A program made the translations under genes and the position numbers. A stretch of DNA of 53,947 nt from JAGMXM01 sp964458325 (GTDB lineage: Bacteria > Verrucomicrobiota > Verrucomicrobiia > Limisphaerales > UBA1319). The DNA is taken from NCBI GenBank assembly GCA_964458325.1, contig CAYWIM010000022.1, positions 1 to 53,947 on the forward strand, given 5' to 3'. Under the pieces are notes generated by a model. That model searched no databases. It saw only the letters and a list, made by a program, of their open reading frames with translations, and was not told where the DNA came from. Shown here in pieces: positions 8,981-17,900 of this stretch (within the stretch, counting starts at the first letter, position 1; each line of letters starts with the position of its first letter).

Positions 8981-10384
8981 TCACGCGCCAAGCTCTCGGC
9001 GCAGGGCATCGGCCAGCTGCTGGTTCCAGTGCTGGAGCAGCGCGCGGTCGGGGCCTTCCAGAAGCAGCCGGGCCTTGGGCTCGGTGCCCGAGTAGCGGAG
9101 GAGGATTCGGCCGCCCTGGGCTTGAATGGCGGCTTCGGCTTGGGCCAGGAGCGCCGCGACGCCGGGCAGTTGATCGAAAGGCGTCTTGTCGCGGACGCGG
9201 ATATTGGTGAGGACCTGGGGGAGTCGATTCCAGCATTGGGCCAGGCGCGAGAGGGGTTCCCCGCGGGCTTTCATGATACGCAGGATCTGGAGGGCGCTGA
9301 CCAGGCCATCGCCGGTGGTGCTGAAATCGCGAAAGATGAGGTGGCCGCTCTGCTCGCCGCCGAAGTTGAGATCGAGCTCGAGCATGCGGTCGATGACATG
9401 GCGGTCGCCGACCTCGGTCCGGAGGATAATGCCGCCCGCTTTCTCGAGGGCCAGGTCCAGGCCGGCATTGGTCATGACGGTGGCCACGAGGGTTTGTTTC
9501 TGGAGGGCGCCGGCGGCGAGCATGTCCAGGGCGGCGATGGCCATGATGTCATCGCCGTCGATCAGGCGCCCTGTCTCGTCGCAGAGCAGGACGCGGTCGG
9601 CGTCGCCGTCGTGGGCGATGCCGAGGTGGGCGCGGTGCTCCCAGACCTTGCGGCACATCGATTCGGGGTGGAGGGATCCGCAATCCCGGTTGATGTTGGT
9701 GCCGTCCGGGGCATTGGCGTAAACGAAGACTTCGGCGCCGAGCTCGCGGAGGACGCAAGGGGTGGATTTGTAGGCAGCGCCGTGGGCGCAATCGACGACG
9801 ATCCGGAGGCCGTCGAGGGTCAGGCCGCGGGGGAACGAGGCCTTGGCGTACTCGATGTAGCGCCCCAGGGCATCGTCGATCCGGACGGCCTTGCCGATGG
9901 CTTCGGCGGTGGGGCGGACGGACTCGATTTCGCGATTGAAGACGAGGTTTTCGATGCGGGCTTCGATATCGTCATCGAGCTTGTAGCCGTCTGCGCGGAA
10001 GAACTTGATGCCGTTGTCGGCGTATGGATTATGGGAGGCGGTGATGACGATGCCGGCGTCGGCTCGGAGGCTGCGGGTGACATAGGCGACGCCGGGGGTG
10101 GGCAGGGGGCCGATGAAGAGCACGTCGACACCCATCGAGAGGATGCCGGAGGAGATGGCGTTTTCGAGCAGGTAACCGGAAAGGCGAGTGTCTTTGCCGA
10201 GGACGATCTTGTGGCGGTCGCGGCCGCGGGGGAGTTCTTTGAGGGTCTTGAAGACGTGGGCGGCCGCGCGGCCCAGCTTGAGGGCGGTCTCGGCCGTCAC
10301 GGGCTCGATATTGGCGATGCCCCGCACGCCGTCGGTGCCGAAAATGCGTTTTTCCATTGCGGGAATCAAGGGGATCGGATCCAT
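8981..10384 (-). CDS. glmM: Phosphoglucosamine mutase
   Basis: GlmM interconverts glucosamine-6-phosphate and glucosamine-1-phosphate, supplying UDP-GlcNAc for peptidoglycan and LPS. The protein shows the family order: FGTDGVRGIAN at the start, the phosphoserine loop TASHNPYADNGIKFF, the metal loop AHDGDADRVLL, the substrate loop GGEQSGH, and C-terminal RYSGTEPKARLL. The ATG at 10384 overlaps the upstream YbbR gene's stop as TGATG, implying translational coupling; a start at 10357 (MEKRIFGTDG) fits the usual N-terminus better and cannot be excluded. It is the last gene of folP-cdaA-YbbR-glmM, matching the conserved cdaA-cdaR-glmM arrangement of Firmicutes, where GlmM binds and restrains CdaA. 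Confidence 0.93.
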   Translation of the reverse strand: MDPIPLIPAMEKRIFGTDGVRGIANIEPVTAETALKLGRAAAHVFKTLKELPRGRDRHKIVLGKDTRLSGYLLENAISSGILSMGVDVLFIGPLPTPGVAYVTRSLRADAGIVITASHNPYADNGIKFFRADGYKLDDDIEARIENLVFNREIESVRPTAEAIGKAVRIDDALGRYIEYAKASFPRGLTLDGLRIVVDCAHGAAYKSTPCVLRELGAEVFVYANAPDGTNINRDCGSLHPESMCRKVWEHRAHLGIAHDGDADRVLLCDETGRLIDGDDIMAIAALDMLAAGALQKQTLVATVMTNAGLDLALEKAGGIILRTEVGDRHVIDRMLELDLNFGGEQSGHLIFRDFSTTGDGLVSALQILRIMKARGEPLSRLAQCWNRLPQVLTNIRVRDKTPFDQLPGVAALLAQAEAAIQAQGGRILLRYSGTEPKARLLLEGPDRALLQHWNQQLADALRRELGA

Positions 10385-10803
10385 CAGGGGTTATCGACCA
10401 GCTCGATTCGAACGACCTCGGGCCGGATGCGGACGGGCTGGATGCCGGTGGGGCAGAGCACCTCGACCTTGCGCAGGAGGTTGAAGGCGTCCTTGATGTC
10501 GGTGAGATTGACGAAGACCTGGATGTCCTTTTCGGACAATTCGCTGAGGAGGCGGGAGGAGCCCTGGACACGGACGCTGACCTCGCCGGGTATGATCTGG
10601 AATCGGCGCGGGCTGGTTGGATCGCTGAGCGTCGTGATCCGAAGGCGGCGGAACTCGCGGATGTTGGCGTTGCCCAGCCGGTAGGGTTCGAGATGGAGAT
10701 CGTATTGGATGGCCAGGTGAATGATGAACCACGAGAGCACCGCCAGGGCCAGTGCGGAGAGCTTCAGCCAGCGGTTGTGTCGGAGCAGGTCCTGCCAGGC
10801 CAT
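10384..10803 (-). CDS. YbbR-domain membrane protein (CdaR-like, single domain)
   Basis: The protein has 139 residues: a short cytoplasmic start (MAWQDLLRHNRWLKLS), one transmembrane helix (ALALAVLSWFIIHLAI), then one extracytoplasmic YbbR-type domain (VSVRVQGSSRLLSELSEKDI, QVFVNLTDI, IQPVRIRPEVV). In Firmicutes the homologue CdaR has several YbbR domains and modulates the diadenylate cyclase CdaA. This copy carries only one. It starts 2 bp after the cdaA stop and its TGA overlaps glmM. Position and topology make a CdaR-like regulator of CdaA the best guess; the regulatory effect is inference. Confidence 0.8.
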   Translation of the reverse strand: MAWQDLLRHNRWLKLSALALAVLSWFIIHLAIQYDLHLEPYRLGNANIREFRRLRITTLSDPTSPRRFQIIPGEVSVRVQGSSRLLSELSEKDIQVFVNLTDIKDAFNLLRKVEVLCPTGIQPVRIRPEVVRIELVDNP

Positions 10804-10805
10804 AG

Positions 10806-11651
10806 CTATCGCGGGTGGGATGAGGCCGGTGTCGGGGCGCGGCGGCGCCAGCGGCTGCGCCACCCATGCCGGAACCACTCGGCCAGGGTCCGGGGCGTGC
10901 TCCGCTGGATGAAGATCGAGGTGAGAAACGCGCGCAGCTCCTCGATCGACACCCCCCGAACCAGCTGCCCGCGGAACGCGTGCGAGATCGCCCCGGTCTC
11001 CTCGGAGACGGCGACCACGACGGCGTCGGTCTCCTCGCTGAGACCGATGGCGGCGCGATGGCGTGTCCCGAGCGATTTCTGCAGGTTCTGGCGCTGGGTG
11101 AGCGGGAAGATGCAGGCGGCGTAGAGGATCCGGTTGGCGCGGATGATCACCCCGCCATCGTGGATGGCATTGTTGGGGAAGAAGATGGTCTCGAGCATTT
11201 CGGGCGTGGCTTCGCAATCGACGACGAGGCCGGACTCGACGACCTCCTGGAGCTGGATGGAGCGCTCGAAGGCGATGAGGGCGCCGATGCGCATTTCGGA
11301 GAGGCGGCTGGCGGCCTGGATGATGACCTCGATGTTCTCGCGCTGCTCGCGCGCGGTGCCGAGGAGGGGGCGGTGCCCAAGCTCGGCGAGGATATGGCGC
11401 ATCTCGGGCTGGAACAGCACCAGCACGGCCACGACCGAGAACGCCAGGAACGTGCGGAGGATCCAGGTGATGACCTGGAGGTTCAAGCCGGTGCTGATCA
11501 GCGTCAATGCCAGCAGCAGGATCAGGAAGCCCGTGATGACCGCCCACCCGCGGGTGCCCCGGATGAGGACCAGCGCGTAGTAGAAGCCCACCGCCAGGAT
11601 GGTGATCTCGATGGCGGGGCGCCACATCTGGCTTAGTTGATTCCAGAACAC
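10806..11651 (-). CDS. cdaA: Diadenylate cyclase, c-di-AMP synthase
   Basis: CdaA makes c-di-AMP from two ATP. With GTG 11651 as start the protein has 281 residues, close to the usual 273. An open frame extends to 11753 but lies inside folP and is Gly/Arg/Pro-rich, so I reject the longer form. Three N-terminal membrane helices (IEITILAVGFYYALVLI, WAVITGFLILLLALTLI, TFLAFSVVAVLVLF) precede the DAC domain with FFPNNAIHDGGVIIR and GTRHRAAIGLSEETDA. The RHR motif (197-199) is intact. The usual DGA motif reads DGG (165-167). It overlaps folP by 19 bp and is followed by the YbbR gene. The short C-terminal tail is Arg/Pro-rich. Exact start is uncertain. Confidence 0.88.
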   Translation of the reverse strand: MFWNQLSQMWRPAIEITILAVGFYYALVLIRGTRGWAVITGFLILLLALTLISTGLNLQVITWILRTFLAFSVVAVLVLFQPEMRHILAELGHRPLLGTAREQRENIEVIIQAASRLSEMRIGALIAFERSIQLQEVVESGLVVDCEATPEMLETIFFPNNAIHDGGVIIRANRILYAACIFPLTQRQNLQKSLGTRHRAAIGLSEETDAVVVAVSEETGAISHAFRGQLVRGVSIEELRAFLTSIFIQRSTPRTLAEWFRHGWRSRWRRRAPTPASSHPR

Positions 11652-12490
11652 GGTCGTCGGTGACGGAGTATCGCCTCCGTCGTGCGGACCGCCGCCACGG
11701 TCGCTTTCACATCGTGGGTCCGGACGATCTGGACCCCGGCCAGGAGAGCCCACCCTGCGCAGGCCAGAGCGCCCGGCAGGCGCTCGCCCACCTCCAGCCC
11801 CAACAGTTGGCCCAGGAAAGACTTGCGAGATACCCCGAGCAGCAGCGGACGGTGGAACCTTTTAAAAGAAGACAAGCCGGCCAGCAACTCCAAATTGTGG
11901 TCGAGGTTCTTTCCAAAGCCGATGCCGGGATCGAGAATCACCTGATCGGGTTTGACCCCGAGGCGGGCCAGCCCCTCGAGGCGGTCCGCGAAAAAGGCGC
12001 CGACGGCGCCGAGGAGATCGTCATAAGCGGGATGGATCTGCATGGTGGATGGATCTCCCTGCATGTGCATGGCGACATAGGCGGCGCCGGTTTCGGCCAC
12101 CAGGGCCGCCATATCGGGGTCGGGGCGCGCGGCGCCGACGTCGTTGACCATCACCGCTCCGGCGGCGATCGCGTGGCGGGCCACGGCGGCTTTCCGGGTA
12201 TCGATCGACAGGGGGATGGTGAGGCGTCCGGCCAGACGCTCGATGACCGGCAAGACGCGCTGGAGCTCCTCGGCCTCGCTCACGGGCGACGCGAAAGGCC
12301 GGGTCGATTCGCCGCCGATGTCGATGAGATCGGCCCCCTGGGCGGCCAGCTCGAAGGCATGGGCTTCGGCGGCGGCCGGCTCGAAGTACCGCCCGCCGTC
12401 CGAGAAGGAATCCGGCGTCACGTTGACAATGCCCATCACCCACGCGGGGCGGGGGAAGGTCCACACGTGTTGGCGGGCCTGGAGGATCAT
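11633..12490 (-). CDS. folP: Dihydropteroate synthase
   Basis: FolP condenses dihydropterin pyrophosphate with p-aminobenzoate in folate synthesis. From ATG 12490 the protein has 285 residues, the usual size; an upstream extension to 12643 in the same frame is Arg/Gly/Pro-rich and runs into elbB, so it is discarded. Diagnostic motifs are VMGIVNVTPDSFSDGG, LIDIGGESTRPF, IDTRKAAVA, VNDVGAA and, near the end, LLLGVSRKSFLGQLLG with RTHDVKATVAAV. It is the first gene of the folP-cdaA-YbbR-glmM unit and lies 17 bp downstream of elbB. The cdaA start overlaps its 3' end. Confidence 0.93.
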   Translation of the reverse strand: MILQARQHVWTFPRPAWVMGIVNVTPDSFSDGGRYFEPAAAEAHAFELAAQGADLIDIGGESTRPFASPVSEAEELQRVLPVIERLAGRLTIPLSIDTRKAAVARHAIAAGAVMVNDVGAARPDPDMAALVAETGAAYVAMHMQGDPSTMQIHPAYDDLLGAVGAFFADRLEGLARLGVKPDQVILDPGIGFGKNLDHNLELLAGLSSFKRFHRPLLLGVSRKSFLGQLLGLEVGERLPGALACAGWALLAGVQIVRTHDVKATVAAVRTTEAILRHRRPCSGIN

Positions 12491-12507
12491 GCGAGTCGAG
12501 CGGCCGA

Positions 12508-13164
12508 TCAGGCCATTTCGAGCAGAGCCTGGACCAGCTTGCCGATGCCGGCCTCGGCCTCCGTGATGCGCTGGGCCAGCATGTAAGCGGGCGTGGTGAC
12601 GACTTTGAGACGGCGGTCGACGACGACGTTGTGGACGGCGCACTGGATGTGGCGGCCGCCCCCGGACTCGAGCGCGCGCGCGGTGCCGGGGTCGTTGCCG
12701 ATGGTGAACTCGACGCCGGCGGGCCCCAGGAGCCGGGCGACGATGGCAGGGGCGATGCAGATGAAGCCCATCGGTTTGCCGGCATGGTGAGCCGCCCGCA
12801 GCCAGGAGTCGACCTGCGGATCGACGCGGAATCGCTCCCCGTCAGCCGCGAAGGAGCAGAGCGTGGTCGCAGCCCCAGATCCGCCGGGCACGATCACGGC
12901 ATCCACCTGGTCGGCCGACAGGCTCGAGAGCGGAACGATGTTGCCCCGGGCAATGCGGGCGGACTCGACCAGCGCGTTGCGATGGGCCTGCGCTTCCGGC
13001 TGGCGGCTGAGGTGGTTCGTGACGTGGTGCTGCGGGATGTCCGGGGCGGTGCAGATGGCCTGCGCCTGGGCGCGGTCGATGGCCAGGAGGGCCAGGACCG
13101 ACTCATGGATTTCCGAGCCGTCGAACACGCCGCAACCGGAGAGAATGACCGCGACCTTTTTCAT
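12508..13164 (-). CDS. elbB: ElbB-type DJ-1/PfpI superfamily glyoxalase-like protein
   Basis: The protein has 218 residues from ATG 13164 (MKKVAVILSGCGVFDGSEIH), the typical start of ElbB, formerly called sigma cross-reacting protein 27A. Further marks are VDAVIVPGGSGAATTLCSFA, the nucleophile-elbow segment GKPMGFICIAPA with its cysteine, and HNVVVDRRLKVVTTPAYML. The E. coli homologue has glyoxalase activity and has been linked to early isoprenoid synthesis; the physiological role is not settled. Upstream in-frame codons to 13395 overlap the radical SAM gene and are not credible. It precedes folP by 17 bp, so co-transcription is likely. Confidence 0.88.
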   Translation of the reverse strand: MKKVAVILSGCGVFDGSEIHESVLALLAIDRAQAQAICTAPDIPQHHVTNHLSRQPEAQAHRNALVESARIARGNIVPLSSLSADQVDAVIVPGGSGAATTLCSFAADGERFRVDPQVDSWLRAAHHAGKPMGFICIAPAIVARLLGPAGVEFTIGNDPGTARALESGGGRHIQCAVHNVVVDRRLKVVTTPAYMLAQRITEAEAGIGKLVQALLEMA

Positions 13165-13211
13165 GCCGGCACTGTAGCGGTCTTCCGCCGGGCGCGCAAG
13201 AGGAGGCGCCT

Positions 13212-14666
13212 TCAGGCGTAGGGCTCGAGGCGGGGCGGGATGTCCGAGCGCCCGCCCCGGCGGTAATCGGCGAGCAGATCTCGGGCGACCTCGGCGGGCG
13301 GCTGGCCTCGGGCCGCGACCAAATGATCGAATGCCAGCCCCATCAGCTCGCGCAGCGCGATCGCGGCCAGGTGCCCCCGGCGGGCGACCAGCCACTCCGT
13401 CCAGCGCCGGAAACCGTCGAATGGGGATGGCGTGTCCGCCCAGAAGCGGAGGAGCGATTGGCGGAAATGGCCGCGGTTGGCCATCAGCTCCCAGAGGCGC
13501 GCCAGATGCGCCAAGGAATTCATCTCATGAAAATCAATCGAATGGTTGCATAAGATTTCATACGGCGGGCACGGATTATAGACCATGTGCTCGGCGGCAT
13601 CATGGCGGCGGATGGGGGCGCCACGGAGCCGTTTGAGGAGGCCGATCTGGATCTCGTGCGGTTCGAGGGCGACCAGGCGATCGAAGCCCGCGGCGAAGCT
13701 CGAGACCGTTTCGCCGGGGAGCCCGGCCAGGAGATCGGCGTGGAGGCGAACTCCAGTCTGGCGCCGGAGAAAGCGCAGATTGTCCTCGAGGCGATCGTTG
13801 TCCTGGAACCGCCGGATGCGGCGCGCCACCTCGGGGTTGAAGGTCTGGATCCCGATTTCGACCTGCACGCTGCCGGGAGGGAACCGGGCCAGCAGATGCC
13901 GGTCCTCTTCGGTGAGCCGGTCGGGCACTATCTCGAGATGCAGGAACATGGATGGATCGGTTCGGGCCAGGAAGAACTCGAGGATCGCGTGGGTTGCGGG
14001 GGGGTGCAGGTTGAACGTGCGATCCACAAACTTGAACCGGCGCGCCCCGCGGCGCCACAGGCGGTCCAGCTGGTCGAGAAAAGCCGGCAGCGGAAAGCGG
14101 CGCACGGGAGTGTCCCCGCTCGATAGACAGAACTCGCAAGAGAAGGGGCACCCGCGAGAGGCCTCGACGTAGAGCAGGCGGTGGGCCACGTCGCTCGATG
14201 TGTAACGGTCGTAGGGCATCGCAACGGCGCCCAGGTCGGGCGGATCGGCGACGACGATCTTCGAGTTCGGGCGCCGGCCGCTCAGGAGATGGTCGCAGAG
14301 CGAGCGGAAGGCGAGGTCGCCTTCGCCCTGGATGACGTAATCGGCGCAATCGACGATCGGGAGGTCATCCGTTTCGTAACTGACCTCCGGCCCTCCCAGC
14401 ACCACAAACACATCGGGTTGTACCGCCTTAAGGATCGATGCCAGATTGGTCGCCAGCGAGAGATTCCAGATGTAAACGCCCAGCCCGATCACGCGCGGAC
14501 GCAACTCCAATATCCGAGCCCCGATCTCCGCGGGCGGGTGGTGAATATCGAACTCGAGCAGCTCGGTCTGGGAGGCTCGAGGCCCAAGATTCGCCAACAG
14601 GTAGCGCAGGCCGAGCGACGGATGAATGAACTTCGCGTTGAGGGCGGCGAGGACGATATCGGCCAT
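13212..14666 (-). CDS. B12-binding domain radical SAM protein (DUF4080-like)
   Basis: The protein has 484 residues. Residues 1-140 form a cobalamin-binding Rossmann-like domain (IVLAALNAKFIHPSLGLRYL, PDVFVVLGGPEVSYET, YVIQGEGDLAF). Residues about 165-370 are the radical SAM core, with C173, C177 and C180 in CPFSCEFC, then VQVEIGIQTFNPEVARRI and LHADLLAGLPGE. The C-terminal 110 residues resemble the DUF4080 helical tail. Members often act as methylases or use B12 structurally; the substrate is unknown here. It is the most upstream gene of the minus-strand group, with its start facing the AT-rich spacer before smc. N-terminal MADIVLAALNAKF is the conserved start of the family. Confidence 0.85.
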   Translation of the reverse strand: MADIVLAALNAKFIHPSLGLRYLLANLGPRASQTELLEFDIHHPPAEIGARILELRPRVIGLGVYIWNLSLATNLASILKAVQPDVFVVLGGPEVSYETDDLPIVDCADYVIQGEGDLAFRSLCDHLLSGRRPNSKIVVADPPDLGAVAMPYDRYTSSDVAHRLLYVEASRGCPFSCEFCLSSGDTPVRRFPLPAFLDQLDRLWRRGARRFKFVDRTFNLHPPATHAILEFFLARTDPSMFLHLEIVPDRLTEEDRHLLARFPPGSVQVEIGIQTFNPEVARRIRRFQDNDRLEDNLRFLRRQTGVRLHADLLAGLPGETVSSFAAGFDRLVALEPHEIQIGLLKRLRGAPIRRHDAAEHMVYNPCPPYEILCNHSIDFHEMNSLAHLARLWELMANRGHFRQSLLRFWADTPSPFDGFRRWTEWLVARRGHLAAIALRELMGLAFDHLVAARGQPPAEVARDLLADYRRGGRSDIPPRLEPYA

Positions 14667-14937
14667 AGCAGGTGTTTATGGATACCATGGGGGTATTATG
14701 TGGAGCAAAGCATAATATAAAGAACGATTGGGAGAAGCGATAACGTTAATTCCAACCAAAAAATCGTGTTGGTTATCGCAACGGGACGCGATCGAATGGC
14801 AAGCGGATCGTGTGGGAGACAAACGGATAACAGCGGAGGTTTGGAAATCGATTAGTGGTGTAGTTGTGAATAACTTACCCCTTTATATTGTGTTTTTGCT
14901 TGAGTGCCAGATTGGCATCATTTAAGTTCCGGCCAGA
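14667..14937. promoter_or_regulatory. AT-rich divergent intergenic region between radical SAM gene and smc
   Basis: This spacer has no credible gene. From about 14690 to 14930 it is clearly AT-richer than everything around it, so it should hold promoters for both strands. Visible elements are an imperfect inverted repeat (14737-14779), a DnaA-box-like TGTGAATAA at 14865-14873 (reverse of TTATTCACA), and a 13-bp palindrome TGCCA-GAT-TGGCA at 14905-14917, 20 bp before the smc ATG. I could not assign convincing -35/-10 pairs. Confidence 0.5.
14737..14779. repeat. Interrupted inverted repeat (GCGATAAC ... GTTATCGC)
   Basis: GCGATAAC at 14737-14744 pairs with GTTATCGC at 14772-14779. The pairing continues with CCAAC (14752-14756) against GTTGG (14768-14772), if about eight bases bulge out on the left side. 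It lies in the AT-rich spacer. It could be an RNA hairpin, a protein-binding site or the relic of a mobile element end. Confidence 0.5.
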
Positions 14938-17900
14938 ATGCATCTAAAGAGCTTAACGGTTTTAGGCTTTAAGTCCTTCGCGGACAAGACGACGCTGAAT
15001 TTTCAACCTGGGATCACAGCGATTGTGGGGCCCAATGGCTGTGGCAAGTCCAACGTGGCGGATGCGATTCGTTGGGTGCTGGGTGAACAATCGGCGAAGG
15101 CGCTGCGCGGATCGGAGATGGCGGATGTCATTTTCAACGGTGCGGAGGGTCGGAAGCCGATGTCGATGGCGGAGGCGTCGTTGATGATCGGGGATGTGGA
15201 TCAGGATCAACTCAAGGCGGCGGGGGTGGAGCTGGCGTATAACGAGGTGACGCTGACGCGGCGGGTGTTTCGGGACGGCGTCAGCGAGTATTACATCAAC
15301 AAGACCGCGTGCCGCTTGAGGGACATTCAGCAACTGTTCATGGGGACCGGTGTAGGGCGGGCCAGCTACAGCATTCTTGCGCAAGGCCACATCACGCAGC
15401 TGTTGTCGAGCCGCCCCGAGGATCGGCGGCTGGTTTTCGAGGAGGCGGCTGGAATCACGCGGTACAAGGCGCAGAAGCGCGAGGCGCTGCGGAAGCTCGA
15501 CAGCACGGACCAGAACCTGCTGCGGCTGTCGGACACGATCCGGGAGATCAAGCGGCAGATTGGGTCGCTGCAGCGGCAGGCGGGCAAGGCCCGGCGTTAC
15601 AAGCAGCTGCAGATCGAGCTGCAGCATTTGGATTCGCAGCTGGCCCGGCATCAGTATGACGTGCTTCAGGTCGAGATTCGAACGCGACAGGAGCAGGTGG
15701 AGCGGTTGCGATCGGAGATGGAGGATGGGGCGCAGGCGGTGCTGAGGCTGGAGGACGAGCTGGGCCAGCGGCGGGAGGAGATGAGCCGGCTCGAGCGCGA
15801 GATTGGAGAAGCTCAGCAGCGGGGCATGGAGCTGCGCGGGGAGCAGGACCAGCGGCAGGAGCGCATCCGGGTCAACGAGGAGCGTCTGCGGGAGCTCGAG
15901 CAGCAGAACGCGCGATCCCTGGCCGAGATCGCGCAGGCGGAGGAGCGCGGCCGGGCGGCGGCGGCGGAGCTCACCGAGGTTCAGCAAAGGCTGTCGGCGT
16001 CGGAGCAAGCGCAGGCGGAGCACTCGAGCGAGCTGGCTGCCCGGCGCGAGGAGCTGGCCGGGATCGAGGCGGCTCTCCAATCGCAGCAGGCGGCCCTGCG
16101 GCAAGCGCAATCGGAGTCGTTTCAGGTGGCGCAGGAATTGACGCGGGCGCGCAACGATGCGACGGCGCTGGACATGCAGAAACAGGGCAACCGCGTGCGC
16201 CTCGAGAAGCTGTCTGCGGAAAAGATCCAGCTCGAAGAGGAGCGGGCGCGGCTCGAGGAGCGATGGGAGGGATTTCAGCGCGATCTCGAGGAGGAGAAAC
16301 GGCAGACCACGGTCTCCCGGGGGACGGTGGAGGAGCGGCAGGTCCGGCTGCGGGCATTGCAGGAGGAGCTCCAGCAGATCAGCCGGGCGCTCGATGAGGA
16401 TTTGGTACGGCAGGCAAGGGAGCGTTCGCAGCTGGAGGTGCTCGAGCAGCTTCAGAGACAGCGGGAGGGGTTCAGCGCGGGGACCCAGGCTGCGCTGCGG
16501 CTGTTTCCGGATCTGCGCGGGGCGCTGGTGGACCGGCTGCGGGTCCCGCCACGGTATGTGGTGGCGATCGAGACAGCGTTGGGCAACCACCTGCAGCTTT
16601 TGCTGGCCGAGGATCCCGAGCTGGCGCGGCGCGCGGTGCTGGAGCTGAAGTCGCGCCGGCAAGGGCGGGCCAGCGTGGCGGCTCTCGGCTTGTTCGCCCC
16701 AGCGGATGCGCCGGGGCCGGATGGGGGGGTGGCGGAGGCGGCGGAAACAGGGGTAGCGTTGGCTTCGATCGATGCGCCATCCGGAGGCACGGCGGGATCG
16801 AGCCCCAGGATCCGGGCGCTGGACGTGGTGCAGGCGGACAACGGCGTGGGCCATTGGCTAGGCCGGTTTCTCGATCAAACGTGGATTGTCCCGGACCTCG
16901 AAGCGGCGACGCGGCTTTGGCGCGATGGGGGCGGCGGTGCGGATTTCGTCACGCTGACCGGCGAGATGCTCAGCCGGCACGGAGTATTCACGGGAGGCGA
17001 GGCCACCTCGGAGGCGGGGAGCGCGAGCTCTCCGCTGGCGCGCAGGAACCGGATCGAGGAGCTGCAGGGGGCGCTCGAGGCCTTGGACGCGCGGGTGGCC
17101 GAGGCCAGCCGGACGAAAGGGATGCGGCAGAGCCAGCTGACCGTCGAGCAGGCGGGGCTGCAGGAGGCTCAGGCGTCGCTGCGGACGCGGGAGGTGGCGA
17201 TGGCGACGTGCGAGGGAGAATGCCGGGCGCTGGAGAACGCGCGCCGGATTCTGCACCAGAAGATCGAGACGGTGATTTACGAGATCCAGGTGCTGGCCGA
17301 GCAGGAGCAGGAAATCCAGGCGCGCCAGAACGATCTGGGCCAGCGGCTGAGCGCGCTGGAAGGGCGGGAGCGAGAGTGGCAGGCGACGCTGGCGTCGGGG
17401 AACGCGAGTCTGGAGGGGCTGCGGGGCCAGCGGGAGGCCGTGCAGGCTGCAGCCGGAGAGCTGAAGGTAGCGCTGGCGGCGCAGGAGCAGATCGGGGCAT
17501 CCCTCAGCCACCAGGCGCGCTCGCAGGCCCAGCGGATCCGGGAGCTGAACGCGCTGGTGGATCTTCGCCGGCGGGAGATTGGGGAGTGGCTCGAGCGGCG
17601 CGCGCAATGGGAGACGGAGATCGTCGAGCTGCGGCGGGCGATCGACGCCGGCCAGGCCGAGCGCGAGCGGGTCAGCCAGCAGTGCGCTCTCCTGATCGAG
17701 CAGCGGACGATGCTCGAATCTCAGTGGGCGCAGCGGCAGGAGGAGCTTCGCCAGGAGCGCCGGCGCCACGGCGAGGCCCAGGAGCAGCGAGGGGCGCTGG
17801 AGCTGGAGCTGGCCCAGAAGGCCATGTCGGTCCAAAACCTCTGCGAGCGGATCCAGCAGAAATACCAGCTCCGGCTCGAGGATGTTCGGACCGAATGCAT

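Noticed and set aside
8201..10684. 827-codon plus-strand open frame across glmM and the YbbR gene
   Set aside because: It is the complement of glmM and the YbbR gene plus an out-of-frame tail of the exported protein; no motif of its own.
14728..14925. 65-codon open frame in the AT-rich spacer
   Set aside because: No ribosome site, no family resemblance, and composition unlike the coding genes; it overlaps the inverted repeats.
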